DNA of 64,000 nucleotides, from assembly GCA_947491935.1 (NCBI GenBank), contig CANLLF010000002.1, forward strand, positions 930,001-994,000, read 5' to 3'. Every line of letters starts with the position of its first letter. Position 1 is the stretch's first letter. Of the stretch, positions 26,548 through 34,960 are shown piece by piece. Source of the DNA: an uncultured Roseicyclus sp. (GTDB lineage Bacteria > Pseudomonadota > Alphaproteobacteria > Rhodobacterales > Rhodobacteraceae). The notes below the pieces were generated by a model. That model worked only from the letters and a program-made list of their open reading frames with translations. It did no database searches and had not been told where the DNA came from. Both the position numbers and the translations under genes were made by a program.

Positions 26548-27416
26548 ACAAGACCGTCAACCAAAAGGCGTGGTTCCTGATCCTGCCGGTCCTGCTGCTG
26601 GTCGGATTCTCCGCTGTCGTGCCGCTTATGACGGTGGTGAATTATTCGGTTCAGGACACGTTCGGGAACAACGTCTTCTTCCCTGCAGGCCTCGATTGGT
26701 TCCGCACCAATCTGCAATCCGATCGGATGTGGGACAGCCTGCAACGACAGTTGATTTTCTCGGCCATCATCCTGCTGATCCAGATCCCCCTCGGCATCCT
26801 GATTGCGCTGAATATGCCCAAGCGCGGTTTCTGGGCCTCGGTTTGTCTGGTGTTGATGTCGCTGCCCCTGCTGATCCCGTGGAACGTGGTCGGTACGATC
26901 TGGCAAATCTTTGGCCGGGCCGACATTGGCCTGCTTGGCTACACGCTGTCCGAGATGGGGATCGACTATAACTATACCCAAGATTGGGTGGACGCCTGGA
27001 TCACGCTGGTTGTGATGGATGTTTGGCATTGGACATCGCTGGTTGCGCTTCTGGCCTATGCCGGGCTGCAATCGATCCCCGATGCCTATTATCAGGCGGC
27101 CAAGATCGATCAGGCGAGCCGCTGGAAAGTGTTCCGCTACATCGAGTTGCCGAAGATGCAGGGCGTCTTGATGATCGCGATTTTGCTGCGGTTTATGGAC
27201 AGCTTCATGATCTATACCGAGCCCTTCGTTGTCACCGGCGGTGGTCCCGGCAGCTCCACCAATTTCCTGTCCATCGATCTTGTGAACATGGCGCTGAACC
27301 AGATGGATCTGGGCCCCGCGGCCTCCTACTCGATCATGTATTACCTGGTGATCCTGCTGATTTCCTATGTGTTTTACACGATCATGGTGAATCTCGACAA
27401 ACGGGATGGCGTGTAA
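26544..27416 (+). CDS. glpP: Glycerol ABC transporter permease GlpP
   Basis: A 290-residue MalF-type permease with six hydrophobic segments. The ATPase-contact loop is YYQAAKIDQASRWKVFRYIE, and LLRFMDSFMIYTEPFVVTGG follows. The ATG overlaps the glpT stop (ATGA) and the stop directly abuts glpQ. It forms the membrane channel with GlpQ. Confidence 0.9.
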   Translation: MNKTVNQKAWFLILPVLLLVGFSAVVPLMTVVNYSVQDTFGNNVFFPAGLDWFRTNLQSDRMWDSLQRQLIFSAIILLIQIPLGILIALNMPKRGFWASVCLVLMSLPLLIPWNVVGTIWQIFGRADIGLLGYTLSEMGIDYNYTQDWVDAWITLVVMDVWHWTSLVALLAYAGLQSIPDAYYQAAKIDQASRWKVFRYIELPKMQGVLMIAILLRFMDSFMIYTEPFVVTGGGPGSSTNFLSIDLVNMALNQMDLGPAASYSIMYYLVILLISYVFYTIMVNLDKRDGV

Positions 27417-28274
27417 ATGACAACCACCGCTGACATCCCGAAAGTTGCCCACACGCCGCGCAAGGCGCGCGTCAAGATCGGCACGAAACCGTTCGTGATG
27501 GGCCTCTACCTCTTGTTCCTGATGCTGCCGATCTACTGGCTGCTTATCATGAGCCTGAAGACCAACGCCGAGATCGTCGGCGGCATCACGCTGTGGCCGG
27601 AAACGCTGACCTTCGACAACTACCGCACGATCCTGACGGACCGCAGCTGGTATATTGGCTATGTCAATTCGATCATCTACGTGACGCTGAACACGGTGAT
27701 TTCCATCGCCGTGGCCCTGCCCGCCGCCTATGCGTTCAGCCGCTACAATTTCATGGGCGACAAGCACCTGTTCTTCTGGCTGTTGACCAACCGGATGTCG
27801 CCGCCGGCCGTCTTCGCGCTGCCGTTCTTCCAGCTCTACAGTTCAGTGGAATTGTTCGATACGCATATCGCCGTGGCGCTGGCCCATTGCCTGTTCAATG
27901 TACCGCTCGCGGTCTGGATCCTGGAAGGCTTCATGCGCGGTGTGCCCAAGGAAATCGACGAGACCGCCTATATCGATGGCTACAGCTTCGGGCGCTTCTT
28001 TACCCGCATCTTCATGCCGCTGATCGCATCGGGGATCGGGGTGACGGCGTTCTTCTGCTTCATGTTCTCATGGGTGGAACTGCTTTTGTCACGCACCCTG
28101 ACGGCGACGGAGGCCAAGCCGATTGCCGCGATCATGACCCGCACGGTTGGCGCGGCGGGAGTGGATTGGGGCGTGCTGGCCGCCGCCGGTATCCTGACGA
28201 TCATTCCCGGCGCGCTCGTCATCTACTTCGTCCGCAACTACATCGCCAAGGGCTTTGCCCTGGGTCGCGTGTGA
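27417..28274 (+). CDS. glpQ: Glycerol ABC transporter permease GlpQ
   Basis: A 285-residue MalG-type permease. The hydrophobic core starts at KPFVMGLYLLFLMLPIYWLL; the EAA-like loop is EIDETAYIDGYSFGRFFTRI and the C-terminus reads IYFVRNYIAKGFALGRV. The start codon follows the glpP stop without a gap, so translation is coupled. A second version of this gene is at 21439. Confidence 0.9.
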   Translation: MTTTADIPKVAHTPRKARVKIGTKPFVMGLYLLFLMLPIYWLLIMSLKTNAEIVGGITLWPETLTFDNYRTILTDRSWYIGYVNSIIYVTLNTVISIAVALPAAYAFSRYNFMGDKHLFFWLLTNRMSPPAVFALPFFQLYSSVELFDTHIAVALAHCLFNVPLAVWILEGFMRGVPKEIDETAYIDGYSFGRFFTRIFMPLIASGIGVTAFFCFMFSWVELLLSRTLTATEAKPIAAIMTRTVGAAGVDWGVLAAAGILTIIPGALVIYFVRNYIAKGFALGRV

Positions 28275-28298
28275 ACCGGCTGGAAGGGGGAACCTGAT

Positions 28299-28571
28299 AT
28301 GTCTTGGATGGCCTGGACGACAGAAACCGCAATCTTCTTTGCCGTGATTGCCGCCATTCTTGCGGTCATGACCTTTCTGGCAATCAGATACCCGGAGACG
28401 CCGCGCGTCGGCATTCTCCGCATTGAAACGACACGTGGTGATCGCCTGTTCATCACGCTTCTTGGCTCCGCCTTCATCAATCTGGCCTGGCTGGGATGGG
28501 AGGTGGGCCCGCAGCCCTACGCGCTGCTGGTCTGCCTGGTCTATGGCGCGGCGGTGTTCCGCTGGGTCTGA
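28299..28571 (+). CDS. glpU: Small membrane protein GlpU (DUF2160)
   Basis: A 90-residue protein with three hydrophobic segments (about 8-28, 48-66 and 70-88) and a short loop PETPRVGILRIETTRGDR. It matches the DUF2160 family, which occurs only within glycerol ABC operons between the second permease and the binding protein. GGAAGGGGG precedes the ATG. The molecular role is not known; it may aid assembly of the permease. Confidence 0.82.
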   Translation: MSWMAWTTETAIFFAVIAAILAVMTFLAIRYPETPRVGILRIETTRGDRLFITLLGSAFINLAWLGWEVGPQPYALLVCLVYGAAVFRWV

Positions 28572-28669
28572 CGACGCAGGATTACATGAGAGGGGTGGAC
28601 GCGTTGGACCAATGCCCATCGGGTCGCCCGCCAAAGATACAAGTTCCTAATCAAGCTAGGGAGGAAAGC

Positions 28670-30379
28670 ATGAACTTGACCCTGAGAACCACCTCGGCCC
28701 TTGCAGTTGCCGTTGGACTGATGTCCACGCCGGCAATCGCGGATATGGCCGCCGCAATCGCATTTCTCGATGAACATATCGAGCATTCGGCCCTGACCCG
28801 CGAGGAGCAAGAAGCCGAGATGCAATGGTTTGTCGATGCCTCTGCGCCCTATCAGGGCATGGAGATCCGTGTTGTGTCCGAGACCATCGCCACCCATGAA
28901 TACGAGGCCAACGTGCTGGCCCCGATCTTCGAGGCAATCACCGGGATCAGCGTTACGCACGATCTGATCGGTGAGGGTGATGTTGTCGAGCGTCTGCAGA
29001 CACAAATGCAGACCGGCGAGAACATCTATGATGCCTATGTCAACGATTCCGACCTGATCGGCACCCACTGGCGCTATCAGCAGGCGCGCAACCTGACCGA
29101 CTGGATGGCGGGCGAAGGTGCCGACGTCACCAACCCGAACCTGAACCTTGACGATTTCATCGGCCTGTCTTTCACGACCGGACCTGATGGGCTCCTCTAC
29201 CAATTGCCGGACCAGCAATTCGCGAACCTCTACTGGTTCCGCTACGATTGGTTCACCGATCCCGACATCATGGCCGCCTTCGAGGAAGAATATGGCTACC
29301 CGCTGGGTGTGCCGGTGAACTGGTCCGCCTATGAGGACATCGCAGAGTTCTTCACAGGCCGTGAGATCGATGGTCAGACCGTCTATGGTCATATGGATTA
29401 CGGTCGCCGGGATCCGTCGCTCGGCTGGCGCTTTACGGATGCGTGGATGTCCATGGCCGGCATGGGTGACGTGGGTGAGCCGAACGGTCTGCCCGTCGAC
29501 GAATGGGGTATTCGTGTCAACGAGGATAGCCGCCCCGTGGGCTCATGCGTTGCGCGTGGCGGTGCCACCAACAGCCCCGCCGCGGTTTATGCCATCGAAA
29601 GCTACACCAACTGGCTGAACAACTACGCGCCGCCAGAGGCAGCTGGCATGAACTTCTCCGAAGCCGGTCCGCTGCCGTCGCAGGGTGTGATCGCACAGCA
29701 GATGTTCTGGTACACCGCATTCACCGCATCGATGGTGGGTGAGGGCGCCGAGGCCGTGCTGAACGATGATGGGTCGCCGCGCTGGCGTATGGCCCCCAGC
29801 CCGCATGGCGTTTATTGGCGGGAAGGTCAGAAGATCGGCTATCAGGATGCCGGTTCGTGGACATTGCTTCAATCCACGCCCGTGGACCGCGCGCAGGCCG
29901 CATGGCTCTACGCTCAGTTCGTTACGTCGATGACGGTGGATGTGGAGAAGTCCCACGAGGGCCTGACCTTCATCCGCGAATCCACGATCCAGCACGAGAG
30001 CTTCACGGAACGCGCGCCGCTTCTGGGGGGGCTTATCGAGTTCTACCGCTCGCCCGCCCGCACCCAGTGGTCGCCGACCGGCACCAACGTGCCTGACTAC
30101 CCGCGTCTGGCTCCGTTGTGGTGGCAGAACATCGGCGATGCGTCGTCCGGTGCCCTGACCCCGCAGGAAGCGCTCGACAACCTCTGCGCGCAGCAAGAGG
30201 CCGTTCTGGCCCGTCTTGAACGTGCAGGCGTGCAAGGGGATCTCGGCCCGCTTCTCAACGAGGAAAGCGATCCGGAATTCTGGTTGTCTCAAGAAGGTGC
30301 GCCGCAGGCCGCCCTCGAGAACGAGGACGAAGAGCCAATCACGATCAGCTATGATGAGCTGATCCAATCCTGGCAGTAA
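28670..30379 (+). CDS. glpV: Glycerol ABC transporter substrate-binding protein GlpV
   Basis: A 569-residue periplasmic binding protein with signal peptide (MNLTLRTTSALAVAVGLMST, cleavage near AIA-DM). It is much longer than ordinary sugar-binding proteins, as is typical for GlpV. A helical N-terminal extension (AIAFLDEHIEHSALTREEQE) is followed by the binding fold (VVSETIATHEYEANVLAPIF and YAYVNDSDLIG-like stretches, aromatic-rich PDQQFANLYWFRYDWFTD). The ATG is chosen because GGAGG lies six bases before it; the longer frame upstream runs through untranslated leader. It is the last gene of the operon, before a strong terminator. Confidence 0.9.
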   Translation: MNLTLRTTSALAVAVGLMSTPAIADMAAAIAFLDEHIEHSALTREEQEAEMQWFVDASAPYQGMEIRVVSETIATHEYEANVLAPIFEAITGISVTHDLIGEGDVVERLQTQMQTGENIYDAYVNDSDLIGTHWRYQQARNLTDWMAGEGADVTNPNLNLDDFIGLSFTTGPDGLLYQLPDQQFANLYWFRYDWFTDPDIMAAFEEEYGYPLGVPVNWSAYEDIAEFFTGREIDGQTVYGHMDYGRRDPSLGWRFTDAWMSMAGMGDVGEPNGLPVDEWGIRVNEDSRPVGSCVARGGATNSPAAVYAIESYTNWLNNYAPPEAAGMNFSEAGPLPSQGVIAQQMFWYTAFTASMVGEGAEAVLNDDGSPRWRMAPSPHGVYWREGQKIGYQDAGSWTLLQSTPVDRAQAAWLYAQFVTSMTVDVEKSHEGLTFIRESTIQHESFTERAPLLGGLIEFYRSPARTQWSPTGTNVPDYPRLAPLWWQNIGDASSGALTPQEALDNLCAQQEAVLARLERAGVQGDLGPLLNEESDPEFWLSQEGAPQAALENEDEEPITISYDELIQSWQ

Positions 30380-30432
30380 GGTCAGGTATCTCGTGACGCG
30401 TTCGAGGCCTTTTTCGGCCTCGGATCGACCCT

Positions 30433-30470
30433 AATCCGGGGCCTCAGCGGGGGCCCCGGATTTCTTTTTT
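30433..30470 (+). terminator. Rho-independent terminator after glpV
   Basis: An 11-bp perfect stem (AATCCGGGGCC / GGCCCCGGATT) with an eight-base loop, followed by TCTTTTTT. Confidence 0.93.
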
Positions 30471-30525
30471 CCGAGGGGCGGTGCCACACCACGTGGTTGA
30501 CCGGTCTCGATCAAGGACAAGCACC

Positions 30526-31692
30526 ATGACGGCATTCTCCATTCTTCAACCCAACGACGTCAGCTTCGGGCGCGGATGCGCTGCGCATGCGGCCCCCAAG
30601 GTGCTTGGGTTTGGACGGCGCGTCTTACTGGTCCGCGGCCGGTCCGTGCGCTGGTGCGATGACTTCCACACCGATTTGGTTACTGCCGGGGCAAAGGTGA
30701 CGGTGGTGTCCTGTTCGCGTGAACCGCACCTGTCCGACGTAGTTGCGGCCACGGATGCCGCGCGTGCGGCGCAGGTGGATGTGGTCGTTGCCGTCGGCGG
30801 CGGGTCGGTAATCGACCTCGCCAAGGCCACCGCGGCCTTGATCAACGCAAGGCATCCCGTGATCGACTATCTCGAGGGGGTTGGGTCGGGACGCGCTCTT
30901 GATACTGTGCCGACTCCGTTCATTGCCGTCCCCACAACCGCGGGCACCGGTGCGGAGGTGACGCGAAATGCAGTCATCGTGGTTCCGGAGTATCGGAAAA
31001 AGGTCAGCTTGCGCGCCACGTCGATGATGGCGGATGTGGTCTTCGTCGATCCGGCATTGACTGATCATTCGCCGGCAGCAGTTACGTTCGGGTCCGGCTT
31101 TGATGCCTTGGTGCAGGTGATCGAGCCGTACCTCTCCTCCCGCGCAACGCCATATACGGACGCCTTGTGCCGCGACGCGATCCCTCGCGGGCTGCGCGCG
31201 TTGCTTCAATTGGCAGACGGGGAGAACCCATCTGCGCGCGATGATCTGGCCCTGGTTAGTCTTTTTGGCGGGCTGGCCCTGACCAATGCAGGTCTCGGAG
31301 CGGCCCACGGATTGGCGGGCGTGATAGGGGGGCGGAGCGACTTACCACATGGTGCGCTGTGCGGGCGTCTGATCTGCGCGACGCTGCAAGTGAATTGGGA
31401 GGCGTGCCAACGAAGTGGCATTGACGCCAGCCGGTTTGAGGACGTGTTTCGGTGGATCGACGCCGCGATAGGCGGATCGGACCACCCCGTTCTGAAACTG
31501 GCCGGATTGGTTGAGAGATGCAGCGTGCCAGTCCTGCCGATCCTGTCGGAGATGACACCAAAGGAGAGGGAGGAGGTGGCCACGGCGGCGCTGAGCTCGT
31601 CGTCCATGTCCGCCAACATCACGCAACTTTCTCACGTCGACGTTCTCAAGATCCTGGATATGTCGCGGGACTTCCAAAGGCGTTTGGTGTGA
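30526..31692 (+). CDS. Iron-containing alcohol dehydrogenase
   Basis: A 388-residue group III alcohol dehydrogenase. The NAD-binding block is VVVAVGGGSVIDLAKATAAL, the substrate block PTTAGTGAEVTRNAVIV. Metal ligands: Asp and the next position in GFDALVQVIEPYLS, where Gln replaces the His of the FucO type (DALTHAIE), then His in AAHGLAGVIGG and His in DLPHGALCG. The Gln form occurs in a known subfamily with DALTQ, so it is not a defect. Substrates may be a primary alcohol, glycerol or an aldehyde. It lies just after the glycerol transporter but behind its terminator, so it is a separate transcription unit. Confidence 0.87.
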   Translation: MTAFSILQPNDVSFGRGCAAHAAPKVLGFGRRVLLVRGRSVRWCDDFHTDLVTAGAKVTVVSCSREPHLSDVVAATDAARAAQVDVVVAVGGGSVIDLAKATAALINARHPVIDYLEGVGSGRALDTVPTPFIAVPTTAGTGAEVTRNAVIVVPEYRKKVSLRATSMMADVVFVDPALTDHSPAAVTFGSGFDALVQVIEPYLSSRATPYTDALCRDAIPRGLRALLQLADGENPSARDDLALVSLFGGLALTNAGLGAAHGLAGVIGGRSDLPHGALCGRLICATLQVNWEACQRSGIDASRFEDVFRWIDAAIGGSDHPVLKLAGLVERCSVPVLPILSEMTPKEREEVATAALSSSSMSANITQLSHVDVLKILDMSRDFQRRLV

Positions 31693-32073
31693 CTACTGCG
31701 TCTTTCCCGAGCGTGTCCGTGGGCAATTCGCTCAGGAAACGAACCGCGTCCGTGACGAAAACCTACCCATGATCATTCATCGGCAAGATCGCTGGGGCAT
31801 GTCGCCTGCGTGGCGTCGGGGGGCTGCCGGTGTTCCAGCATCACAACAAAATCGCGCTGACCTCCAGGTGGACGAAACTGGATCCGGTTGCGTATTGCGG
31901 GCAGTCGAGATCGGAATGGATCATCCGGCTTTCAAGTCCGCCTCCGCACCCGGACGACGTTTCAGCCTTGCCGTGCGGCCCGCCCGGCGGATACCCAAAG
32001 GCGGACGGCGCAATTGCACAACGGAGTGCCAGTTGGGTATTACACAATCCGCCTGCCGCTTTGGAGGCCACGC
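31693..32073. other. 380-base stretch without a convincing gene
   Basis: Frames of up to about 100 codons exist, but none has a ribosome-binding site, a family match or a protein-like composition. No EcfG-type promoter or clear terminator is visible. GGAGG at the right end (32063-32067) belongs to the next gene. Confidence 0.5.
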
Positions 32074-32736
32074 ATGACGCTCACCCGTCGTTTGACGGCC
32101 GAATGGCTTGGCACGTTCTCGTTGCTCGCCACCGTCGTCGGATCGGGCATCATGGCCGAGCGGCTGGCGGGCGGGAATGTGGCCATTGCCCTGTTGGGCA
32201 ATACGATCCCCACGGGGGCCATCCTTGTTGTCCTGATAATGGTGTTCGGGCCGATCTCTGGCGCGCATTTCAATCCGGCGGTCACGTTGTCCTTTGCGCT
32301 TCGCGGGAATATCGCGCCCCGCATCGCGATCCTCTATGTTCTGGCGCAGATCGTGGGTGGTATCGTCGGCGTGTTCGGTGCCCATGTGATGTTCGAACAT
32401 CCGCTTTTCGACCCCTCGACAACCGAGCGGACCGGGCCGGGCCAATGGGTAGCGGAGTTTGTGGCGACATTCGGCCTTGTCGGCACGATCCTAGGCTGCC
32501 TCAAGGCGCGACCAGCGGCCGTGCCCATGGCGGTCGGCCTCTACATCACGGCCGCGTATTGGTTCACGTCGTCCACGTCCTTCGCGAACCCCGCCGTCAC
32601 GATTGCACGGGCGTTTTCCAATACGTTTGCCGGAATCGCGCCTGCGGATGTTGTGGCCTTCGTTTCGGTTCAGCTGCTTGCCGCGGTTCTGGCGACATGG
32701 TTCTTTGGCTGGCTCTTGGCAGAAGGCGATGTTTGA
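32074..32736 (+). CDS. MIP-family channel (aquaporin / glycerol facilitator)
   Basis: A 220-residue channel with six membrane segments and both pore motifs: SGAHFNPAVTLSFAL and SSTSFANPAVTIARAFSNTF, the latter with the selectivity-filter arginine. It begins MTLTRRLTAEWLGTFSLLAT, with GGAGG six bases before the ATG. Whether it carries water, glycerol or metalloid hydroxides cannot be decided here. The position behind the glycerol transporter and a dehydrogenase suggests polyols; AqpS-type arsenite channels look similar. Confidence 0.88.
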   Translation: MTLTRRLTAEWLGTFSLLATVVGSGIMAERLAGGNVAIALLGNTIPTGAILVVLIMVFGPISGAHFNPAVTLSFALRGNIAPRIAILYVLAQIVGGIVGVFGAHVMFEHPLFDPSTTERTGPGQWVAEFVATFGLVGTILGCLKARPAAVPMAVGLYITAAYWFTSSTSFANPAVTIARAFSNTFAGIAPADVVAFVSVQLLAAVLATWFFGWLLAEGDV

Positions 32737-32818
32737 GCTTGCGTGGCGCGGGGGGGGCGCGATGGCAGATCAGCGTCTTGAAAGGGCGGGGCGTATGCGT
32801 CACAGGGCCGACGTGTTG

Positions 32819-32843
32819 GGAACCAATGTGTGATCGGTGCGTT
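32819..32843 (+). promoter_or_regulatory. EcfG-type promoter of the AI-2E-family gene
   Basis: GGAAC (32819-32823), 16 bases, CGTT (32840-32843): an exact match to the alphaproteobacterial general stress promoter. Only eight bases separate the -10 box from the ATG at 32852, so the mRNA may be leaderless. Confidence 0.75.
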
Positions 32844-32851
32844 ACGTCGTG

Positions 32852-33895
32852 ATGGATCCTAATGCATTAACGCACCGACTGGTGCTCATCGCGACCGCTA
32901 CGATTGCCATTATCTTGATCGTCGTCGCGCTGGACAGCGCCCAGGGGTTGCTGGCACCAGTGCTTGCCGCCGTCGTTCTGGGCGTGGTTCTCGCCCCGTT
33001 TGCGGACGGACTGGAGCGGCTGAAAATCCCGAGCGCCGTGTCGGCCCTGCTGATCATGGCGACCTTTCTGGCCATCGCTTGCATGATCTTCATCATCATT
33101 GAACCGACGATCTCCGAGGCGATCCGAAATGCGCCGGTGATCTGGCAGGAATTGCGAACGCTGTTCGACACTGTGCGCGGGGCAGTGGATGGCGTGCAGG
33201 AAATCCAGGAAACGGTGACCGAGGCGTTGGGCGACGGGGACGAGACGGCAGGAGAAGCCGCCGCCGTGCCGATCCCTAACGTGATGGACGCGCTGTCCTA
33301 CGGGCCATCGGTTCTGGGCGGTATCCTGATTTTTGTTGGCACCCTCTATTTCTTTCTGGCGACGCGCCATGACGTCTACGCGCGTTTGTCACGCTTCGTG
33401 CCGATCCTCACAGAGCCATTGCTGCGCCAGGCGGAGGCGCGAGTGTCGCGCTATTTCCTGGCCATTTCCATCGTGAACGCGTGCTTTGGGGCTATTGTGA
33501 TGGTCGCCATGTCGATCTTGGGGATGCCGCAGCCCGTCATGTGGGGCATGGCCGCATTCCTCCTGAATTTCCTGCTATATCTTGGCCCGGCGATGGTTGC
33601 ATCATCGCTGTTGCTGGTCGGCGTCATCGTCTTTGACGGTGCGATGTCCGTGGTGCCCATGGCTATCTATATCTTGTTTAACATGATCGAAGCGCAGTTT
33701 GTGACACCCACCTTCGTGGGGCGGCATATGGCGTTGAACCCCTTGATGGTGTTCCTGTCACTGGTATTCTGGCTGTGGCTTTGGGGGCCCATTGGCGGGC
33801 TGGTTGCGATCCCTTTGCTTGTTTGGGCGCGCTTCATCCTGTCCAAGGGCAATGACACCGACGTGCCTGAGCCAACACCCCATGATGACGCCTAG
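32852..33895 (+). CDS. AI-2E family transporter (PerM/YdiK-like permease)
   Basis: A 347-residue membrane protein. Two pairs of hydrophobic segments at the N-terminus (IATATIAIILIVVALDSAQG, then VLAAVVLGVVLAPFADGLER), a soluble part of about 100 residues, then about four more segments ending in the conserved FVTPTFVGRHMALNPLMVFL and LWGPIGGLVAIPLLVW. Members export autoinducer-like molecules or act in ion homeostasis; the name is historical. The ATG at 32852 is preferred, since a GTG at 32837 would lie inside the promoter. The gene ends with a four-base overlap on the convergent YihY gene. Confidence 0.88.
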   Translation: MDPNALTHRLVLIATATIAIILIVVALDSAQGLLAPVLAAVVLGVVLAPFADGLERLKIPSAVSALLIMATFLAIACMIFIIIEPTISEAIRNAPVIWQELRTLFDTVRGAVDGVQEIQETVTEALGDGDETAGEAAAVPIPNVMDALSYGPSVLGGILIFVGTLYFFLATRHDVYARLSRFVPILTEPLLRQAEARVSRYFLAISIVNACFGAIVMVAMSILGMPQPVMWGMAAFLLNFLLYLGPAMVASSLLLVGVIVFDGAMSVVPMAIYILFNMIEAQFVTPTFVGRHMALNPLMVFLSLVFWLWLWGPIGGLVAIPLLVWARFILSKGNDTDVPEPTPHDDA

Positions 33896-34872
33896 GCGGG
33901 CTCTTTGGAGCCGGCAATGCAGGTATCCGCCTTGGTCGCGCCGCGCTGGCCAAGCGGGCGATCTTCACCGACCGTGCTGTCGCGGCCCGTTTGCGCCTCC
34001 ATCTCGGCGTCCAGCGTGGCTCCGAGCAAGATCGAGAAGGCCGACAGCCACAGCCACAATAGAAGAATGACAACACCCCCAAGCGCGCCGAAGGTTTCAT
34101 TGTAGGTCCCGAAGGCCTGCACATACCACGCGAACCCAAAAGTGGCCGCCGTCCAGATCACCACGGAAACAGCGCCACCGGGTGCAATCCAGCGCCACTT
34201 GGCCTGCCGCCGGGAAGGGCCGAAGCGGTATATGACGGTGAACGCAAGCGACGTTATGCCAAGCAAAAGGGGCCAGCGCAGGACCAGGGCCAGATCCGTC
34301 AGCGTATCCGAGCGCAAGACGGTGTGAACGGCGAACGGGATGGCAGCCAAGATGCCCAATGCAAGAAGGCCGGTCAGGAGCGCGAACAATGTAAGGGCGA
34401 GAACCCAGACCTGAAGCATCACAAACCCACGGCCTTCGCGTTCTTCATATGCGATGTTGAGGCCGGCGATCAGGTTCGCCATTCCCCTGCTGGAGGAAAA
34501 TATAGCCAAGGCCAGCGCAATCAGCGCGGCAATTCCCAGACTGTCGTCATCCGCGCCTGACAGTTCGACGAGCTGGCCTTGGACGATGTCCCGAGCGGCG
34601 TCGGGAAGTGCGGCCAGATAGGCTTCAGCCTCGGTCACGATTTGCACGGGATCTGCAACCATACCCCCCAGCGCGACAAGGGCGGCCAGTGCCGGGAACA
34701 ATGCCAGCATTCCAAAGAAGGCGACGCCCGCGGCAACCAACCCTAGCTGATCACGAGAGATGCGCTTGGCGACGCGTATGACGATTTCCAGATATCCGCG
34801 CGCGGGGATTTCCACGGGGCGATCGGCGGTCTGGCCGCGATGTTGCGGTTCTTGATCAGGGGTGGTCATCAC
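33892..34872 (-). CDS. YihY/BrkB-family inner membrane protein
   Basis: A 326-residue protein with six hydrophobic segments. Typical features of the YihY/virulence factor BrkB family are SRDQLGLVAAGVAFFGMLAL at the first segment, SSSRGMANLIAGLNIAYEER and FGTYNETFGALGGVVILLLW near the sixth. Despite its old label of RNase BN, the family is membrane-embedded and of unknown function. Tails are charged and disordered. No EcfG-like promoter is visible ahead of it. It converges on the AI-2E-type gene. Confidence 0.9.
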   Translation of the reverse strand: MMTTPDQEPQHRGQTADRPVEIPARGYLEIVIRVAKRISRDQLGLVAAGVAFFGMLALFPALAALVALGGMVADPVQIVTEAEAYLAALPDAARDIVQGQLVELSGADDDSLGIAALIALALAIFSSSRGMANLIAGLNIAYEEREGRGFVMLQVWVLALTLFALLTGLLALGILAAIPFAVHTVLRSDTLTDLALVLRWPLLLGITSLAFTVIYRFGPSRRQAKWRWIAPGGAVSVVIWTAATFGFAWYVQAFGTYNETFGALGGVVILLLWLWLSAFSILLGATLDAEMEAQTGRDSTVGEDRPLGQRGATKADTCIAGSKEPA

Positions 34873-34895
34873 GTCGAGATCCCGTCGTATGATCG

Positions 34896-34927
34896 AAAAG
34901 GCCCCCGTCCGGTGCAGGACGGGGGCC
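34896..34927 (-). terminator. Rho-independent terminator after the DUF3618 gene
   Basis: On the minus strand an 11-bp perfect stem GGCCCCCGTCC / GGACGGGGGCC with a six-base loop is followed by TTTT. It ends the YqjD-YqjE-DUF3618 operon. Confidence 0.88.
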
Positions 34928-34960
34928 GTTATGAGGTAGGTGAGTTACCGACGGCCCGCG

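Noticed and set aside
31769-32077. 102-codon plus-strand frame before the MIP gene
   Set aside because: No ribosome-binding site, no known family, Arg/Gly/Ser-rich composition of a non-coding frame.
32837-32851. GTG start five codons upstream for the AI-2E-type gene
   Set aside because: It lies inside the spacer of the EcfG promoter and has no ribosome-binding site.
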